From assembly GCA_031267535.1 (NCBI GenBank), contig JAIRYS010000007.1:1-37511 (forward strand): 37,511 nt of DNA. Reading direction: 5' to 3'. The notes under the pieces are model-generated. The model had not been told where the DNA came from and searched no databases. It saw only the letters and a program-made list of their open reading frames with translations. A program made the position numbers and the translations under genes. Position 1 is the first letter of the stretch. The number at the start of each line of letters is the position of its first letter. Shown piece by piece: positions 19,368 to 29,706 of this stretch. Source of the stretch: Holosporales bacterium (GTDB taxonomy: Bacteria; Pseudomonadota; Alphaproteobacteria; UBA3830; JAIRWN01).

Positions 19368-21476
19368 ATGCTTGATAGGCTGATTATTTTAGTGGTTGTT
19401 TTGGTACTTTCGGCCTTGCAACCGTCGTGTACAGCAAGTTCCTATCCAGCGCCGGATGCTTCGAGCAACCAAATAGTTGAAACTGACGACCAAGCTGTTA
19501 CTGAGGCAGAAGAATCCGAACCTCACAAAAGTATTTGGCAGAAAATAAAGCAATTTCTGCGCAAGTTCATTCCTAAGAAATCTGAAGAGCAGATAGCGAA
19601 TGTTGTTACTGAGCCGGAACAGGCCGACGAAGCACAAGATGCTGTCGCCATCGAACCTGTGGCGACTGAGCTAACTGACGAAGCTGTTGAGGCAAAGCAA
19701 GATGCAGCCGATATTACTGCTGAGGCGCTGTCGGAAGAACCTCATACAAACCTATGGGAAAGGGTAAAGCGATTCTTGCATAAATTCATCCCCAAGAAAT
19801 CTGAAGAGCAGATAGCGACCGTTGAAAGTCAGGAAATATCTGACGTTGAATCAAATGCTAACGACAGCGAGCAGGAGGCTGCCAGCGCTGAGCCTATAAC
19901 TGAGCCAGTTGATAAGGCAGCAGAAGCAGAACAAAGCGAGTCCGCTGTTGCTGCAGCTGAAGCAGATTCCGCCGAACCTCATAAAAGCATCTGGCAGAAA
20001 ATAAAGCAATTTCTGCGTAGGCTTATACCTAAAAAATCTGCAGAACAGGCTGTTGTTACTGAAGAAGCGGTTACTACTGGACCAGAGCCTGCTAATGAGG
20101 GACAGGAAGTTGCCGCTGCTGAATCAGGAACAGATGATGCGCAGCAAAAAAATGTTGCCGCTGAATCTGAAAATAAGCCAGCCGACGTCGTCGTAAAAAC
20201 TGAACAAGATACGGCCGTTGCTGCCGCTGAGGCAGGATCAGAAGAACCTCGTAAGAGTATTTGGCAGAGAATAAAGCAGTTCTTTCGCAGACTCTTTTCC
20301 AAAAAGTCTACGGAACAACCGGCAGTTACCAATGAACAAGAGGCCGCTACCACCAAGTCAGAAAACAAAGCAACGATTGAATCAATAGATCAGGCGACTG
20401 GCGAGACCGAGAAGCCTACGGCTGAAACAGGCGAAAGTGAAGGATTTTTCAGAAAGCTGTTTTCTAAGAAAAAAGAGGTTGATACGGACATGATGAATGC
20501 CCTTAAAAAACTGCAAAACACCGATCCGATTGTCGATGTCGCTTCGGCCCGCTTGGGGCAGGTGCAGCATGTCACGAACCTTATCGGAACATTACGCGCA
20601 AGTAATGACTGCACAATAAAATCCGAGGTTGACGGCCGGATATCTAGGATTCTTTTCGAAGAAGGGCGCAAAGTAAACGAAGGGGATGTGTTGCTGGAAG
20701 TTGACAGCGCCGCTATGCGCATTCATATGCGTGAAATCAACGCTCAATTGACGCTGGCAAAAACTGAATACAAGCGCGCACAAGATCTGGCAAGCAAAGA
20801 CTTTCTTTCAAAAAGCGAACTAGACAAGAAATACGCCGAAACAATGATACTGGAATCCAAACTTGCGGCGGTTAAAGAAGAATTGTCTAAGTATAAAGTT
20901 AGAGCTCCATTTACAGGAATTGTCGGGCTTAGAGAAATCAGCGTAGGAGATTATGTCACCAAAAACAAAGAGTTGCTGCGCATAGTCAGCGATCAAAATA
21001 TAAGGGTAGACTTCAAAGTGCCTGAAATGATTGTTGCCGGCATGGAAATTGGGCAGATCATATACGTAAAGATTGACGGGGTTCATGGTGAGTTTCCAGC
21101 AGAAGTGCTGGCAGTAAATCCTGAAGCTGATCAGATGTCGCACAGCTTTGTAGTGCGCGCGGTAATGCAGTACCAAAATGAAGATATGCGTCCAGGGCTT
21201 TTTGTCAGAGTTTCCGTACCAAATACAATATCTTCAGAGGCAATACTGGTACCAGAAAGCGCCATATCGCGCGTAGGCGATAACGACGTGGTGTTTAGGG
21301 TAGTTGATGGTATGGCCATTAAAACCCCAGTTACAGTAGGGATTCGTCAAAGTGGCGAGGTTGAGATTCTGACGGGAATTAATGCCGGGGACATAGTGAT
21401 TACTGCCGGGCATCTGAGGGTGCGTGACGGAAGCACAGTCCAAATCTCCACTGGGCTTGATGGACCGGAACAGTAA
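19368..21476 (+). CDS. HlyD/MFP-type RND adaptor with a long N-terminal extension of repeated cationic amphipathic modules
   Basis: C-terminal part (from about aa 385) is a standard adaptor (TNLIGTLRASNDCTIKSEVDGRISRILFEEGRKVNEGDVLLEVD...KVRAPFTGIVGLREISVGDYV). N-terminal part has an export-signal-like start and four to five repeats. Confidence 0.88.
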   Translation: MLDRLIILVVVLVLSALQPSCTASSYPAPDASSNQIVETDDQAVTEAEESEPHKSIWQKIKQFLRKFIPKKSEEQIANVVTEPEQADEAQDAVAIEPVATELTDEAVEAKQDAADITAEALSEEPHTNLWERVKRFLHKFIPKKSEEQIATVESQEISDVESNANDSEQEAASAEPITEPVDKAAEAEQSESAVAAAEADSAEPHKSIWQKIKQFLRRLIPKKSAEQAVVTEEAVTTGPEPANEGQEVAAAESGTDDAQQKNVAAESENKPADVVVKTEQDTAVAAAEAGSEEPRKSIWQRIKQFFRRLFSKKSTEQPAVTNEQEAATTKSENKATIESIDQATGETEKPTAETGESEGFFRKLFSKKKEVDTDMMNALKKLQNTDPIVDVASARLGQVQHVTNLIGTLRASNDCTIKSEVDGRISRILFEEGRKVNEGDVLLEVDSAAMRIHMREINAQLTLAKTEYKRAQDLASKDFLSKSELDKKYAETMILESKLAAVKEELSKYKVRAPFTGIVGLREISVGDYVTKNKELLRIVSDQNIRVDFKVPEMIVAGMEIGQIIYVKIDGVHGEFPAEVLAVNPEADQMSHSFVVRAVMQYQNEDMRPGLFVRVSVPNTISSEAILVPESAISRVGDNDVVFRVVDGMAIKTPVTVGIRQSGEVEILTGINAGDIVITAGHLRVRDGSTVQISTGLDGPEQ
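19512..20480 (+). repeat. intragenic repeat array: four full modules and one partial
   Basis: SEPHKSIWQKIKQFLRKFIPKKSEEQ (from 19512), SEEPHTNLWERVKRFLHKFIPKKSEEQ (from 19731), SAEPHKSIWQKIKQFLRRLIPKKSAEQ (from 19968), SEEPRKSIWQRIKQFFRRLFSKKSTEQ (from 20238), SEGFFRKLFSKKKEVD (from about 20436). Confidence 0.97.
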
Positions 21477-21479
21477 AGT

Positions 21480-24400
21480 ATGGCTGCTGCTTCAACATCG
21501 TTTACCGAAGTTTTTGTTCGCAGGCCGGTATTTTCCACGGTTTTGACTTTGGTTGTATGCCTTCTGGGTATCGTTTCTTACCAAAGGCTGTCCGTGCGCG
21601 AGATGCCAAAAATCGAAAAACCGATAATATCGGTAGAATCAAATTATCCGGGCGCTAACCCGTATGTTGTTGAACAGCAAGTTACTAAGGTGCTTGAAGG
21701 AGTGTTCGCAACTATACAAGGCGCGGAAATCATCACCTCAAACAGCAGCAATGAGCAAAGCAAAATATCGATACAATTTAGCCCGGACAAAAACGTCGAC
21801 GTTGCGGCAAGCGAAGTGCAGGAAAGGATCTCGCGTATCTACAGCGAATTACCACAAGATCTTCAGCACCCAATGCTGCATAAGTCTGATGCGGATGCTC
21901 ACTCGATTATATTTATTGTTTTTACAAGCGATACGCTTTCGAATGATGAAATCCGCGACTATATAGAGCGGTTCATAAAAAGCAAAGTTGAAATATCCTC
22001 AGGCGTAGCGCGCGCCGACCTTCAGGGCGGAACTAAAAAAGCGATGCGCATTCAGCTTGATACCCAAAGGCTTGCAGCCTATGGCCTTACCGCAATTGAG
22101 GTGCGTAACGCCATTCAAATGCAGTGTGTACAACGTCCCGGCGGGCGTCTTACCGGTAAAGATCGTGAATTTATGATCACAATCGCAGGCGAGATTAATA
22201 AGCCAGAGCAATTTGACGAGATATCTATTCCTACGCCAGATGGGAAACCGCTAAAGTTGAAGGATATTGGACGTGCAGAGCTTAGCGGAGGAGAGGTTAG
22301 AAGTAATTTTTGGTTTAACGGAAAAGAAGGCGTAGCGCTTGGCGTAGTCAAGCAATCTACGGCAAACCCGCTTGACGTCTGCAAAGGTATTAGAAAAATA
22401 TTCCCAGATATCGAAAGAGCGCTGCCCAACGGCATAAAAGCAACCATAGCGATGGACCGCACCAAATATATCGAGACTTCAATCGACGAGGTGTATCGCA
22501 CCATAATCGAGGCAACGGTGCTTGTTATTATAGTGATATTTTTGTTCCTGTGGTCTTTCAGGGCGGCAATTGTCCCACTTGTCACTATACCGGTTTGTTT
22601 GTTGGGAACGTTCTTTTTGCTTTACATGTTTGATTTTACAATCAACACGATAACGCTGCTGGCAATGGTTCTTTCCATCGGCTTGGTGGTGGACGACGCA
22701 ATTGTCGTGCTTGAAAATGTTCACAGGCACATCGAAGCTGGTAAAAGCCGGATTGAAGCTGCGATAGAAGGAACCAAAGAGATTGCTTTTGCCGTAGTAG
22801 CCATGACCCTAACGCTGGCCGCTGTATATGCCCCTATAGGCCTAGCGCCAGGAAAGCTTGGTAAATACTTTAGGGAATTTTCATTAGCTTTGGCCGGATC
22901 CGTTATGATTTCTGGCTTTGTGGCATTAACGCTGTCTCCGATGATGTGTTCAAAGGTTCTGGCGACAAATGCTCTTAGCAGTGACAGTAAGCGCAGGTGG
23001 GTCAGGGGCTATAAAAATCTTGGCATGAAAATTCACAATTTTATCGCTTCGATTGAGCGATGGTATGCCAAGGCGCTTAAGATCTTTCTTAAAAGGCGCG
23101 TCATGTCGTTTGCTACTGGTTGCGCGGTGGCCGCCATAGGTTTTGCCATAGGAGGATTTTGGTTGCCGTCCGAAGATACGCCATCAGAAGACGACGGCTG
23201 GCTTTCAGTCATTGGTCACGGTCCGATGGACGCAACTTATGACTATATGTGTCGTAATGCTTTGCGGGTGGAAAATATATTAAAAGAAGTGCCGGAAATC
23301 GAATTTCGCGACATTGACATCCAAGCTACACAGATAAATGGCGGAGCTATGCTTTCGGACTGGAGTAAACGTAAGCGCACAACCCAAGATATAGCCGATT
23401 CTTTAAGAAGCAAGTTCGCTAACATAGCGGGGGCCGATATATATGTCTCTGCCAGCGGAGGAGGCAGCAGCGCCAGCGAAGGTGATAAAATTGAGTTTGT
23501 ACTTCAGACCAGCCTTGATCTGGCACACTTAGAGATGTATGGCGCGCTGTTTAATCAATTGCTGCATCAATATAGGCATGTTTTCCCCAGGATAGAGACG
23601 TCGCTTTTGCCTTCAGCACAAGAATATGTCGTTAACATAGACCGCGAAAGGGCCGCTTCGCTTGGTATAAGTATGAATGAAGTGGCAGAAACTGTGGAGA
23701 TTTTGGTTAGAGGTAGGACCGCCAACCGTATCAAGCTGGACGGCAAACAATATGACGTTATCGTACAACTAACCGACAAAAAGCGCAGCAGCGTCCAGGA
23801 TGTGTCTGATATATTCGTCAAGGTACGCGATTCAAACAGTCAGCGTGCTCACTTGCCAAACATGGTGACTTTATCCGACTTGATCACTATTACACCCAAA
23901 CAGGCCCCGATAGGGCTTTTCCATTATGATCAGCTGTTGGCGATAAGCTTCAAATGCGATATATCCAAAGGACATTCGCTTGGAGAGGCAGTTGACCGAA
24001 TCGACGACCTTAGGAAGAACTACCTGCCTGACGACATAAGGCTTACTTTCTCAGGCAAAACCCAAACATACATGGAAGAAAGCCGTAATATCATATTTAT
24101 ATTCACAATTGCGTTGCTGTTTATCTTTCTGGTTCTTTCCGCGCAATTTGAAAGCTTTATTGACCCGTTTATCATTTTGCTGAGTGTGCCGCTGTCCATC
24201 GCAGGGGCCCTTATAACGCTTAAGCTTGTAAATGGAGGAAGCCTTAACATTTATTCAAAAATAGGTATGGTGACCCTCATCGGCCTAATAACCAAGCACG
24301 GCATTTTAATCGTCGATTTTGCCAACAGCCTTGTGCTTGAGGGTAAGTCGAAGGTTGATGCAGTATACGAAGCAGCCAAATTAAGACTACGCCCTATCTT

Positions 24401-24602
24401 AATGACGACGTTTGCTATGGTGCTTGGTTCGTTGCCTTTGGCCATGGCCATGGGCGCAGGCAGCGGCGCTAGACGTCAGATAGGTTGGGTAATTGTGGGC
24501 GGTATGTCCATAGGAACCTTGTTCACCATATTCATACTGCCAGTGGTCTATACAATGATATCCATGAAAGACCGTAGCTATCTTGCGCTTAAAAAACGTT
24601 AA
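21480..24602 (+). CDS. RND-family efflux transporter permease (HAE1-like), partner of the upstream adaptor
   Basis: 1040 aa; FTEVFVRRPVFSTVLTLVVCLLGIVSYQRLSVREMPKIEKPIISVESNYPGANP, SIGLVVDDAIVVLENVHRHIEAGKS. Confidence 0.95.
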   Translation: MAAASTSFTEVFVRRPVFSTVLTLVVCLLGIVSYQRLSVREMPKIEKPIISVESNYPGANPYVVEQQVTKVLEGVFATIQGAEIITSNSSNEQSKISIQFSPDKNVDVAASEVQERISRIYSELPQDLQHPMLHKSDADAHSIIFIVFTSDTLSNDEIRDYIERFIKSKVEISSGVARADLQGGTKKAMRIQLDTQRLAAYGLTAIEVRNAIQMQCVQRPGGRLTGKDREFMITIAGEINKPEQFDEISIPTPDGKPLKLKDIGRAELSGGEVRSNFWFNGKEGVALGVVKQSTANPLDVCKGIRKIFPDIERALPNGIKATIAMDRTKYIETSIDEVYRTIIEATVLVIIVIFLFLWSFRAAIVPLVTIPVCLLGTFFLLYMFDFTINTITLLAMVLSIGLVVDDAIVVLENVHRHIEAGKSRIEAAIEGTKEIAFAVVAMTLTLAAVYAPIGLAPGKLGKYFREFSLALAGSVMISGFVALTLSPMMCSKVLATNALSSDSKRRWVRGYKNLGMKIHNFIASIERWYAKALKIFLKRRVMSFATGCAVAAIGFAIGGFWLPSEDTPSEDDGWLSVIGHGPMDATYDYMCRNALRVENILKEVPEIEFRDIDIQATQINGGAMLSDWSKRKRTTQDIADSLRSKFANIAGADIYVSASGGGSSASEGDKIEFVLQTSLDLAHLEMYGALFNQLLHQYRHVFPRIETSLLPSAQEYVVNIDRERAASLGISMNEVAETVEILVRGRTANRIKLDGKQYDVIVQLTDKKRSSVQDVSDIFVKVRDSNSQRAHLPNMVTLSDLITITPKQAPIGLFHYDQLLAISFKCDISKGHSLGEAVDRIDDLRKNYLPDDIRLTFSGKTQTYMEESRNIIFIFTIALLFIFLVLSAQFESFIDPFIILLSVPLSIAGALITLKLVNGGSLNIYSKIGMVTLIGLITKHGILIVDFANSLVLEGKSKVDAVYEAAKLRLRPILMTTFAMVLGSLPLAMAMGAGSGARRQIGWVIVGGMSIGTLFTIFILPVVYTMISMKDRSYLALKKR

Positions 24603-24637
24603 AGCCAGAATATGGCGTTCTTTTCTGCAGTTTACGT

Positions 24638-25312
24638 TCAAGGGCAGACTTTCAAAGCCTCTATAAAAAAACAGTCTGATTCGGAGAAGCGTGCTTTTTC
24701 TTCGTATTTCGTTATGATTGGTGACCACGGATTTTGGGGATAAATACACAAATCTAAGCTTTGGTTGGATGTTTGAAACATAGAATCGCTGTTCATAAAA
24801 TCAAAAACCTCTTGGGCATAGTCTTTGTTATCAGAGGCAAATCGAATACTTCCTCCTGGCGCCAGAACACGCCAGATTAACGTAAGAAACCCCTTTTGCA
24901 GCAACCTGCGTTTATGATGACGTTTTTTGGGCCATGGATCCGGAAATAATATGTAGACGCAAGACATGCGATTGTCCGGGATTTCAGATATAAAAGCCCG
25001 GCAATCCCCAACAAATACTTTTATGTTACTTATTTTTAATCGATCCATGGAGCTTAGCAGCTTAGCAATGCCGTTAACAAAAGGCTCGCATCCAATGAAA
25101 CATGTATCCGGTTGACTAAGCGCCTGATTCGTAAGATGTTTACCGTCGCCAAACCCTATCTCCATTTGTGCCAACAAATTATCGTCAAAAAACAAAGCCT
25201 TGTTAGCCGTTATTTGCGGCAGAAGATCAGCTAAAAGTTGCTTTTGTCTGTTGGACAAAGGCTTTCCTTTAGTCCTGGCAAAGGACTGTATCCATGCGTG
25301 GTGATTGCTCAT
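24638..25312 (-). CDS. trmB: tRNA (guanine-N7-)-methyltransferase TrmB
   Basis: MEIGFGDGKHL and LFPDPWPKKRHHKRRLLQKGFL motifs. Confidence 0.94.
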   Translation of the reverse strand: MSNHHAWIQSFARTKGKPLSNRQKQLLADLLPQITANKALFFDDNLLAQMEIGFGDGKHLTNQALSQPDTCFIGCEPFVNGIAKLLSSMDRLKISNIKVFVGDCRAFISEIPDNRMSCVYILFPDPWPKKRHHKRRLLQKGFLTLIWRVLAPGGSIRFASDNKDYAQEVFDFMNSDSMFQTSNQSLDLCIYPQNPWSPIITKYEEKARFSESDCFFIEALKVCP

Positions 25313-25959
25313 AGGATGGGAAAATTTTTAATCAAAAAATTATCGAAAATGCTCAAGGTGGTGTTGACGCCAAGCTTGCGTAGGGACGTAACGCCATATT
25401 CGCTTACGCCGCATGGAACAATTTGGTCGAAAAAGCTTAAATCTGGATCTATGTTAATGGCGATACCGTGCGTAGTAACTCCATTTACTATTCTTATGCC
25501 AATCGCCGCGATTTTGTTGATCGACGGCTGTCTTGTAAAGCTGTCTTTAACCCAAACACCGATTTTATTGGGAATCAAAAAGCCTTTAACATTTACGCTT
25601 GCCAGTGCAGAAATGCACCATTCCTCCAGAATCCTCACATATTCTTTTACGCCGACATTCCTTTTAGCGACGTTAATCATAGCATAAACAATGCGTTGTC
25701 CTGGGCCGTGATAAGTGTACTTGCCTCCGCGATTGGTTTTGTAAATTGGCACATTGGTTGACTTCAGCATCTCGTACGGCTTAGCTAAAGCGCCGTAGGT
25801 AAATATATGCGGATGTTCCAAAAACCAAACCAACTCATCACGCTCGCCCGCGGCAATCGCTTTTGCCGTGTTGTTCATAAACTCTGCCGCATATATGTAA
25901 TCGACTGAAGATTTAGTGTATAACCAACGCATAGTCTTAACAGCAAACGCTGAAGTCAA
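25309..25959 (-). CDS. lipB: lipoyl(octanoyl) transferase LipB
   Basis: LEHPHIFTYG, NRGGKYTYHGPGQRIVYAMINV, and VTTHGIAINIDPDLSFFDQIVPCG; 4-nt overlap with trmB. Confidence 0.95.
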   Translation of the reverse strand: MTSAFAVKTMRWLYTKSSVDYIYAAEFMNNTAKAIAAGERDELVWFLEHPHIFTYGALAKPYEMLKSTNVPIYKTNRGGKYTYHGPGQRIVYAMINVAKRNVGVKEYVRILEEWCISALASVNVKGFLIPNKIGVWVKDSFTRQPSINKIAAIGIRIVNGVTTHGIAINIDPDLSFFDQIVPCGVSEYGVTSLRKLGVNTTLSIFDNFLIKNFPIL

Positions 25960-25974
25960 AAAGGTGATCCGCAG

Positions 25975-26469
25975 ATGATTAGATATCGAATTGCAATGAT
26001 TATTTCCACGTTTTTTCTGCTGGGAAAGATTCCGTTTGCGCCCGGCACAGCTGGATCTTTAGGGGGAGTGTTATTGCTCTTCATGATTGGAAATGTTTCG
26101 GTATACGCCTATATCTTGCTGGTTATGGGTCTGTGTGTGCTTGGTTGGTGGTCTGTGTTGGTATCGCTTGAAAAGGCAAACACTCCAGATCCTAAGTATA
26201 TTGTCATAGATGAGGTTGTTGGACAAGCGATTGCAACTGCCCCTCTGATTGGGGCAGAACCACAAAACGCGTGGTGGTGGTATTGCCTGTCTTTCCTTTT
26301 GTTTCGCTTATTTGATATATGGAAACCATGGCCCATCAGTTGGGTTGACCGCTTAACGGCAAGCAAACATATCTCCAGATCTGGACAAACAGCCTGCATA
26401 ATATGCGACGATGTGCTGGCAGGTCTGGCCGCAGGAATTTGCTTATATTTTTCTATGCAGCATTTTTAG
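25975..26469 (+). CDS. pgpA: phosphatidylglycerophosphatase A
   Basis: LGKIPFAPGTAGSLGGVLL, VIDEVVGQAIATAPL, LLFRLFDIWKPWPISWVDR. Confidence 0.92.
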   Translation: MIRYRIAMIISTFFLLGKIPFAPGTAGSLGGVLLLFMIGNVSVYAYILLVMGLCVLGWWSVLVSLEKANTPDPKYIVIDEVVGQAIATAPLIGAEPQNAWWWYCLSFLLFRLFDIWKPWPISWVDRLTASKHISRSGQTACIICDDVLAGLAAGICLYFSMQHF

Positions 26470-26527
26470 TGTTGCTTTTCTTCATTTTTTGGTAAAGGTG
26501 CTACAGATCTTTGCGTAATCATATTAA

Positions 26528-27580
<1,053 letters not shown>

Positions 27581-27583
27581 AGC

Positions 27584-28399
27584 TTGAATGAGGGGCTAAG
27601 CAGGATGTTTGGCAGCAAAATAAGATGGCGCTTTTGGCTTCACTGGGGTGGAGTTGTCGCTTTTGTTTGCCTGCTTGTCGCAGCTGATCGCTTTAATATG
27701 CTGTCTTGCGCAAAGAACTGGATAATGCAAATAACAACTTTTGGCGCAAGGAGCGTTGTTAGCTTAACCGAAACAGCTTCGCGAGTTTTGCATAATTTTT
27801 CAGGAGAATCTGGACGGGAAATTCTAAGGCTAAAACAAGAACTAATCGCCTGCAAAACTGACCTAGAGAAATTAAAATATCTTCAAACTGGAAACAATCG
27901 GCTGAGATCAGCTTTAAATTTCCCCCTTAATACAAATAATGAAATGGTTGCTTTTGCGACGATCTTGAAGGTTCATGAACTTTTAACCTGCAACGAAATA
28001 TACTTGAACAAAGGAAGCGAATCTGGGATTGATGAAGGGAATGTCGTTATAGGACAATCTGGGATCATAGGCGTTGTTAAGACTGTTGGACATAAGTGGA
28101 GCCAAGTCAAAAGAATAACCAGCGCAAGCTTTTTCATGTCCGTTTGTTTTTCCCCTTCTGGGATGTTGGCTATATTAAAAGGCGACGGAGATGGCCGCCT
28201 TCGCATATACCTTAAGGAAAACGACAGTACGATCAAGGTTCCTGAAGGTCAACTGGCGTTTACCGACGGACACGACGAAATTTTCCCTGCCGGCATTCTG
28301 GTTGGCAAGGTCGACAACGACGAGCGTGTAATTCCATCTTGCGGAATTAGTCAAGTGGGCATTGTATGTGTTGTTAAGCAGCAGTTGCGCGATAAATGA
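27584..28399 (+). CDS. mreC: rod shape-determining protein MreC
   Basis: Follows mreB; single N-terminal membrane segment, coiled coil, and NKGSESGIDEGNVVIGQSGIIGVVKTVGHKWSQVKRIT. Confidence 0.9.
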   Translation: MNEGLSRMFGSKIRWRFWLHWGGVVAFVCLLVAADRFNMLSCAKNWIMQITTFGARSVVSLTETASRVLHNFSGESGREILRLKQELIACKTDLEKLKYLQTGNNRLRSALNFPLNTNNEMVAFATILKVHELLTCNEIYLNKGSESGIDEGNVVIGQSGIIGVVKTVGHKWSQVKRITSASFFMSVCFSPSGMLAILKGDGDGRLRIYLKENDSTIKVPEGQLAFTDGHDEIFPAGILVGKVDNDERVIPSCGISQVGIVCVVKQQLRDK

Positions 28400-29580
28400 A
28401 AAGTACTCTGACTTTATTGATAGTAGGATTTTTGCACTCTGCATTGAGTTGTTGTGCCGATAAAACAAATCTAACTGCAAACGAAACAAGCCCAACGGCA
28501 AATTTGTCGAGCGAAGATTTTGGCGTATGTCTTGAGGATCTTGGGCCGCTGGATGAAGAGAAAAAACTGTACATATATACGTGGTTTGATCAAATCTCAC
28601 CCAAAATTACTGACGCATTTTTCAAGCTTACTGGCGTCAGAGTAATCGTTGATGTATTTGACTGTAATGAAACTTTAGAAGCAAAATTACTAACCGGAAA
28701 TTGCTCGTATGATCTTGTTCTGCCTACAGTTTGGCCTTTTTTCTGTCATCAAATGCAAGCCAAGACGTTTCAAAAGCTGGATGCCAAAAGGCTTACAAAA
28801 TATATGCAAAAGCTGGACAAACAAGCGCTTAATCTGCTGCATGACGTCGATCCTTTGAATGAATATGCGATCCCTTTTGCCTGGGGTATCAACGGTATAG
28901 GTGTTAATATAGAGCTTATAAAGCGTATAGCGCCTGATATTCCTTTGGATAGTTGGGCAATATTGTTTGATCCGCGGTATGCGAAAAAACTAAGCGCAGC
29001 TGGTATTTCCTTGTTGGAAAGCTCAGAAGAGCTGTTTGCCGCGATTTTTGCTTACCTTGGTTATTCGATGGAAAATATAGACCAGAAACAAGCAGATGAA
29101 GCGATTAAATGCCTCAGGCAAGTAAGGCCATATGTAAGCAAATTTGATTCATACAGTTTTCAAGATTTAGCCAGCGGGAGCGCCTGTGTGGCTATGTGCT
29201 CGTCTGGCGATCTGATGTTTGCACGCACACAAACCTCTAAGGAGAACGCCCGCAATATACGTTTTATTGCACCAAAAGAGGGGGCGTGTCTGTGGATGGA
29301 GGTATTGGCAATCCCGAAGAAAGCCAAGCATGTAAATAATGCGCACGCCTTTCTTATTTTCTTGCTGCATCCGAAAGTATCAGCAGAAGCGACGGATTAT
29401 ACTGGATGCGCCGGTGCTGTCCCGGAGGCAAAAAAATACGTTTCCTCGGCAATCGTCAATGATCCATCGATTTATCCTAATAAAAAAATGCTTGGCGGCA
29501 GCCAAACAAAAAATACGCTGCCTCGCAATGTAAGCAATCACCTGGGTCGAGCGCTTACCCGAATCAAATCTGAAATATAG
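28396..29580 (+). CDS. polyamine-type (PotD/PotF-like) ABC transporter substrate-binding protein
   Basis: KLYIYTWFDQISPKITDAFFKLTGVRVIVDVFDCNETLEAKLLTGNCSYDLVLPT; signal peptide; ATGA overlap with mreC stop. Confidence 0.87.
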   Translation: MKSTLTLLIVGFLHSALSCCADKTNLTANETSPTANLSSEDFGVCLEDLGPLDEEKKLYIYTWFDQISPKITDAFFKLTGVRVIVDVFDCNETLEAKLLTGNCSYDLVLPTVWPFFCHQMQAKTFQKLDAKRLTKYMQKLDKQALNLLHDVDPLNEYAIPFAWGINGIGVNIELIKRIAPDIPLDSWAILFDPRYAKKLSAAGISLLESSEELFAAIFAYLGYSMENIDQKQADEAIKCLRQVRPYVSKFDSYSFQDLASGSACVAMCSSGDLMFARTQTSKENARNIRFIAPKEGACLWMEVLAIPKKAKHVNNAHAFLIFLLHPKVSAEATDYTGCAGAVPEAKKYVSSAIVNDPSIYPNKKMLGGSQTKNTLPRNVSNHLGRALTRIKSEI

Positions 29581-29706
29581 AAAATTTTAAGTAAGTGTTG
29601 TTGAGGTAAAAACCAAGTAATACATTTGGGTTTTGCTTTAATTTCGCAAACATTTTTTAACCATGACTTGATATTATCAATATGTGTCAAGTTATGGACA
29701 AAAATC

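Noticed and set aside
19979-20368. 129-aa antisense ORF across the adaptor repeats
   Set aside because: Arises from reading the repeated sense codons on the opposite strand; no independent coding evidence.
29626-29706. N-terminal extension of acetoacetyl-CoA synthetase in the ORF track
   Set aside because: MSTIKPLWTPSADR at 29707 matches the usual family start; the extension looks like untranslated leader.
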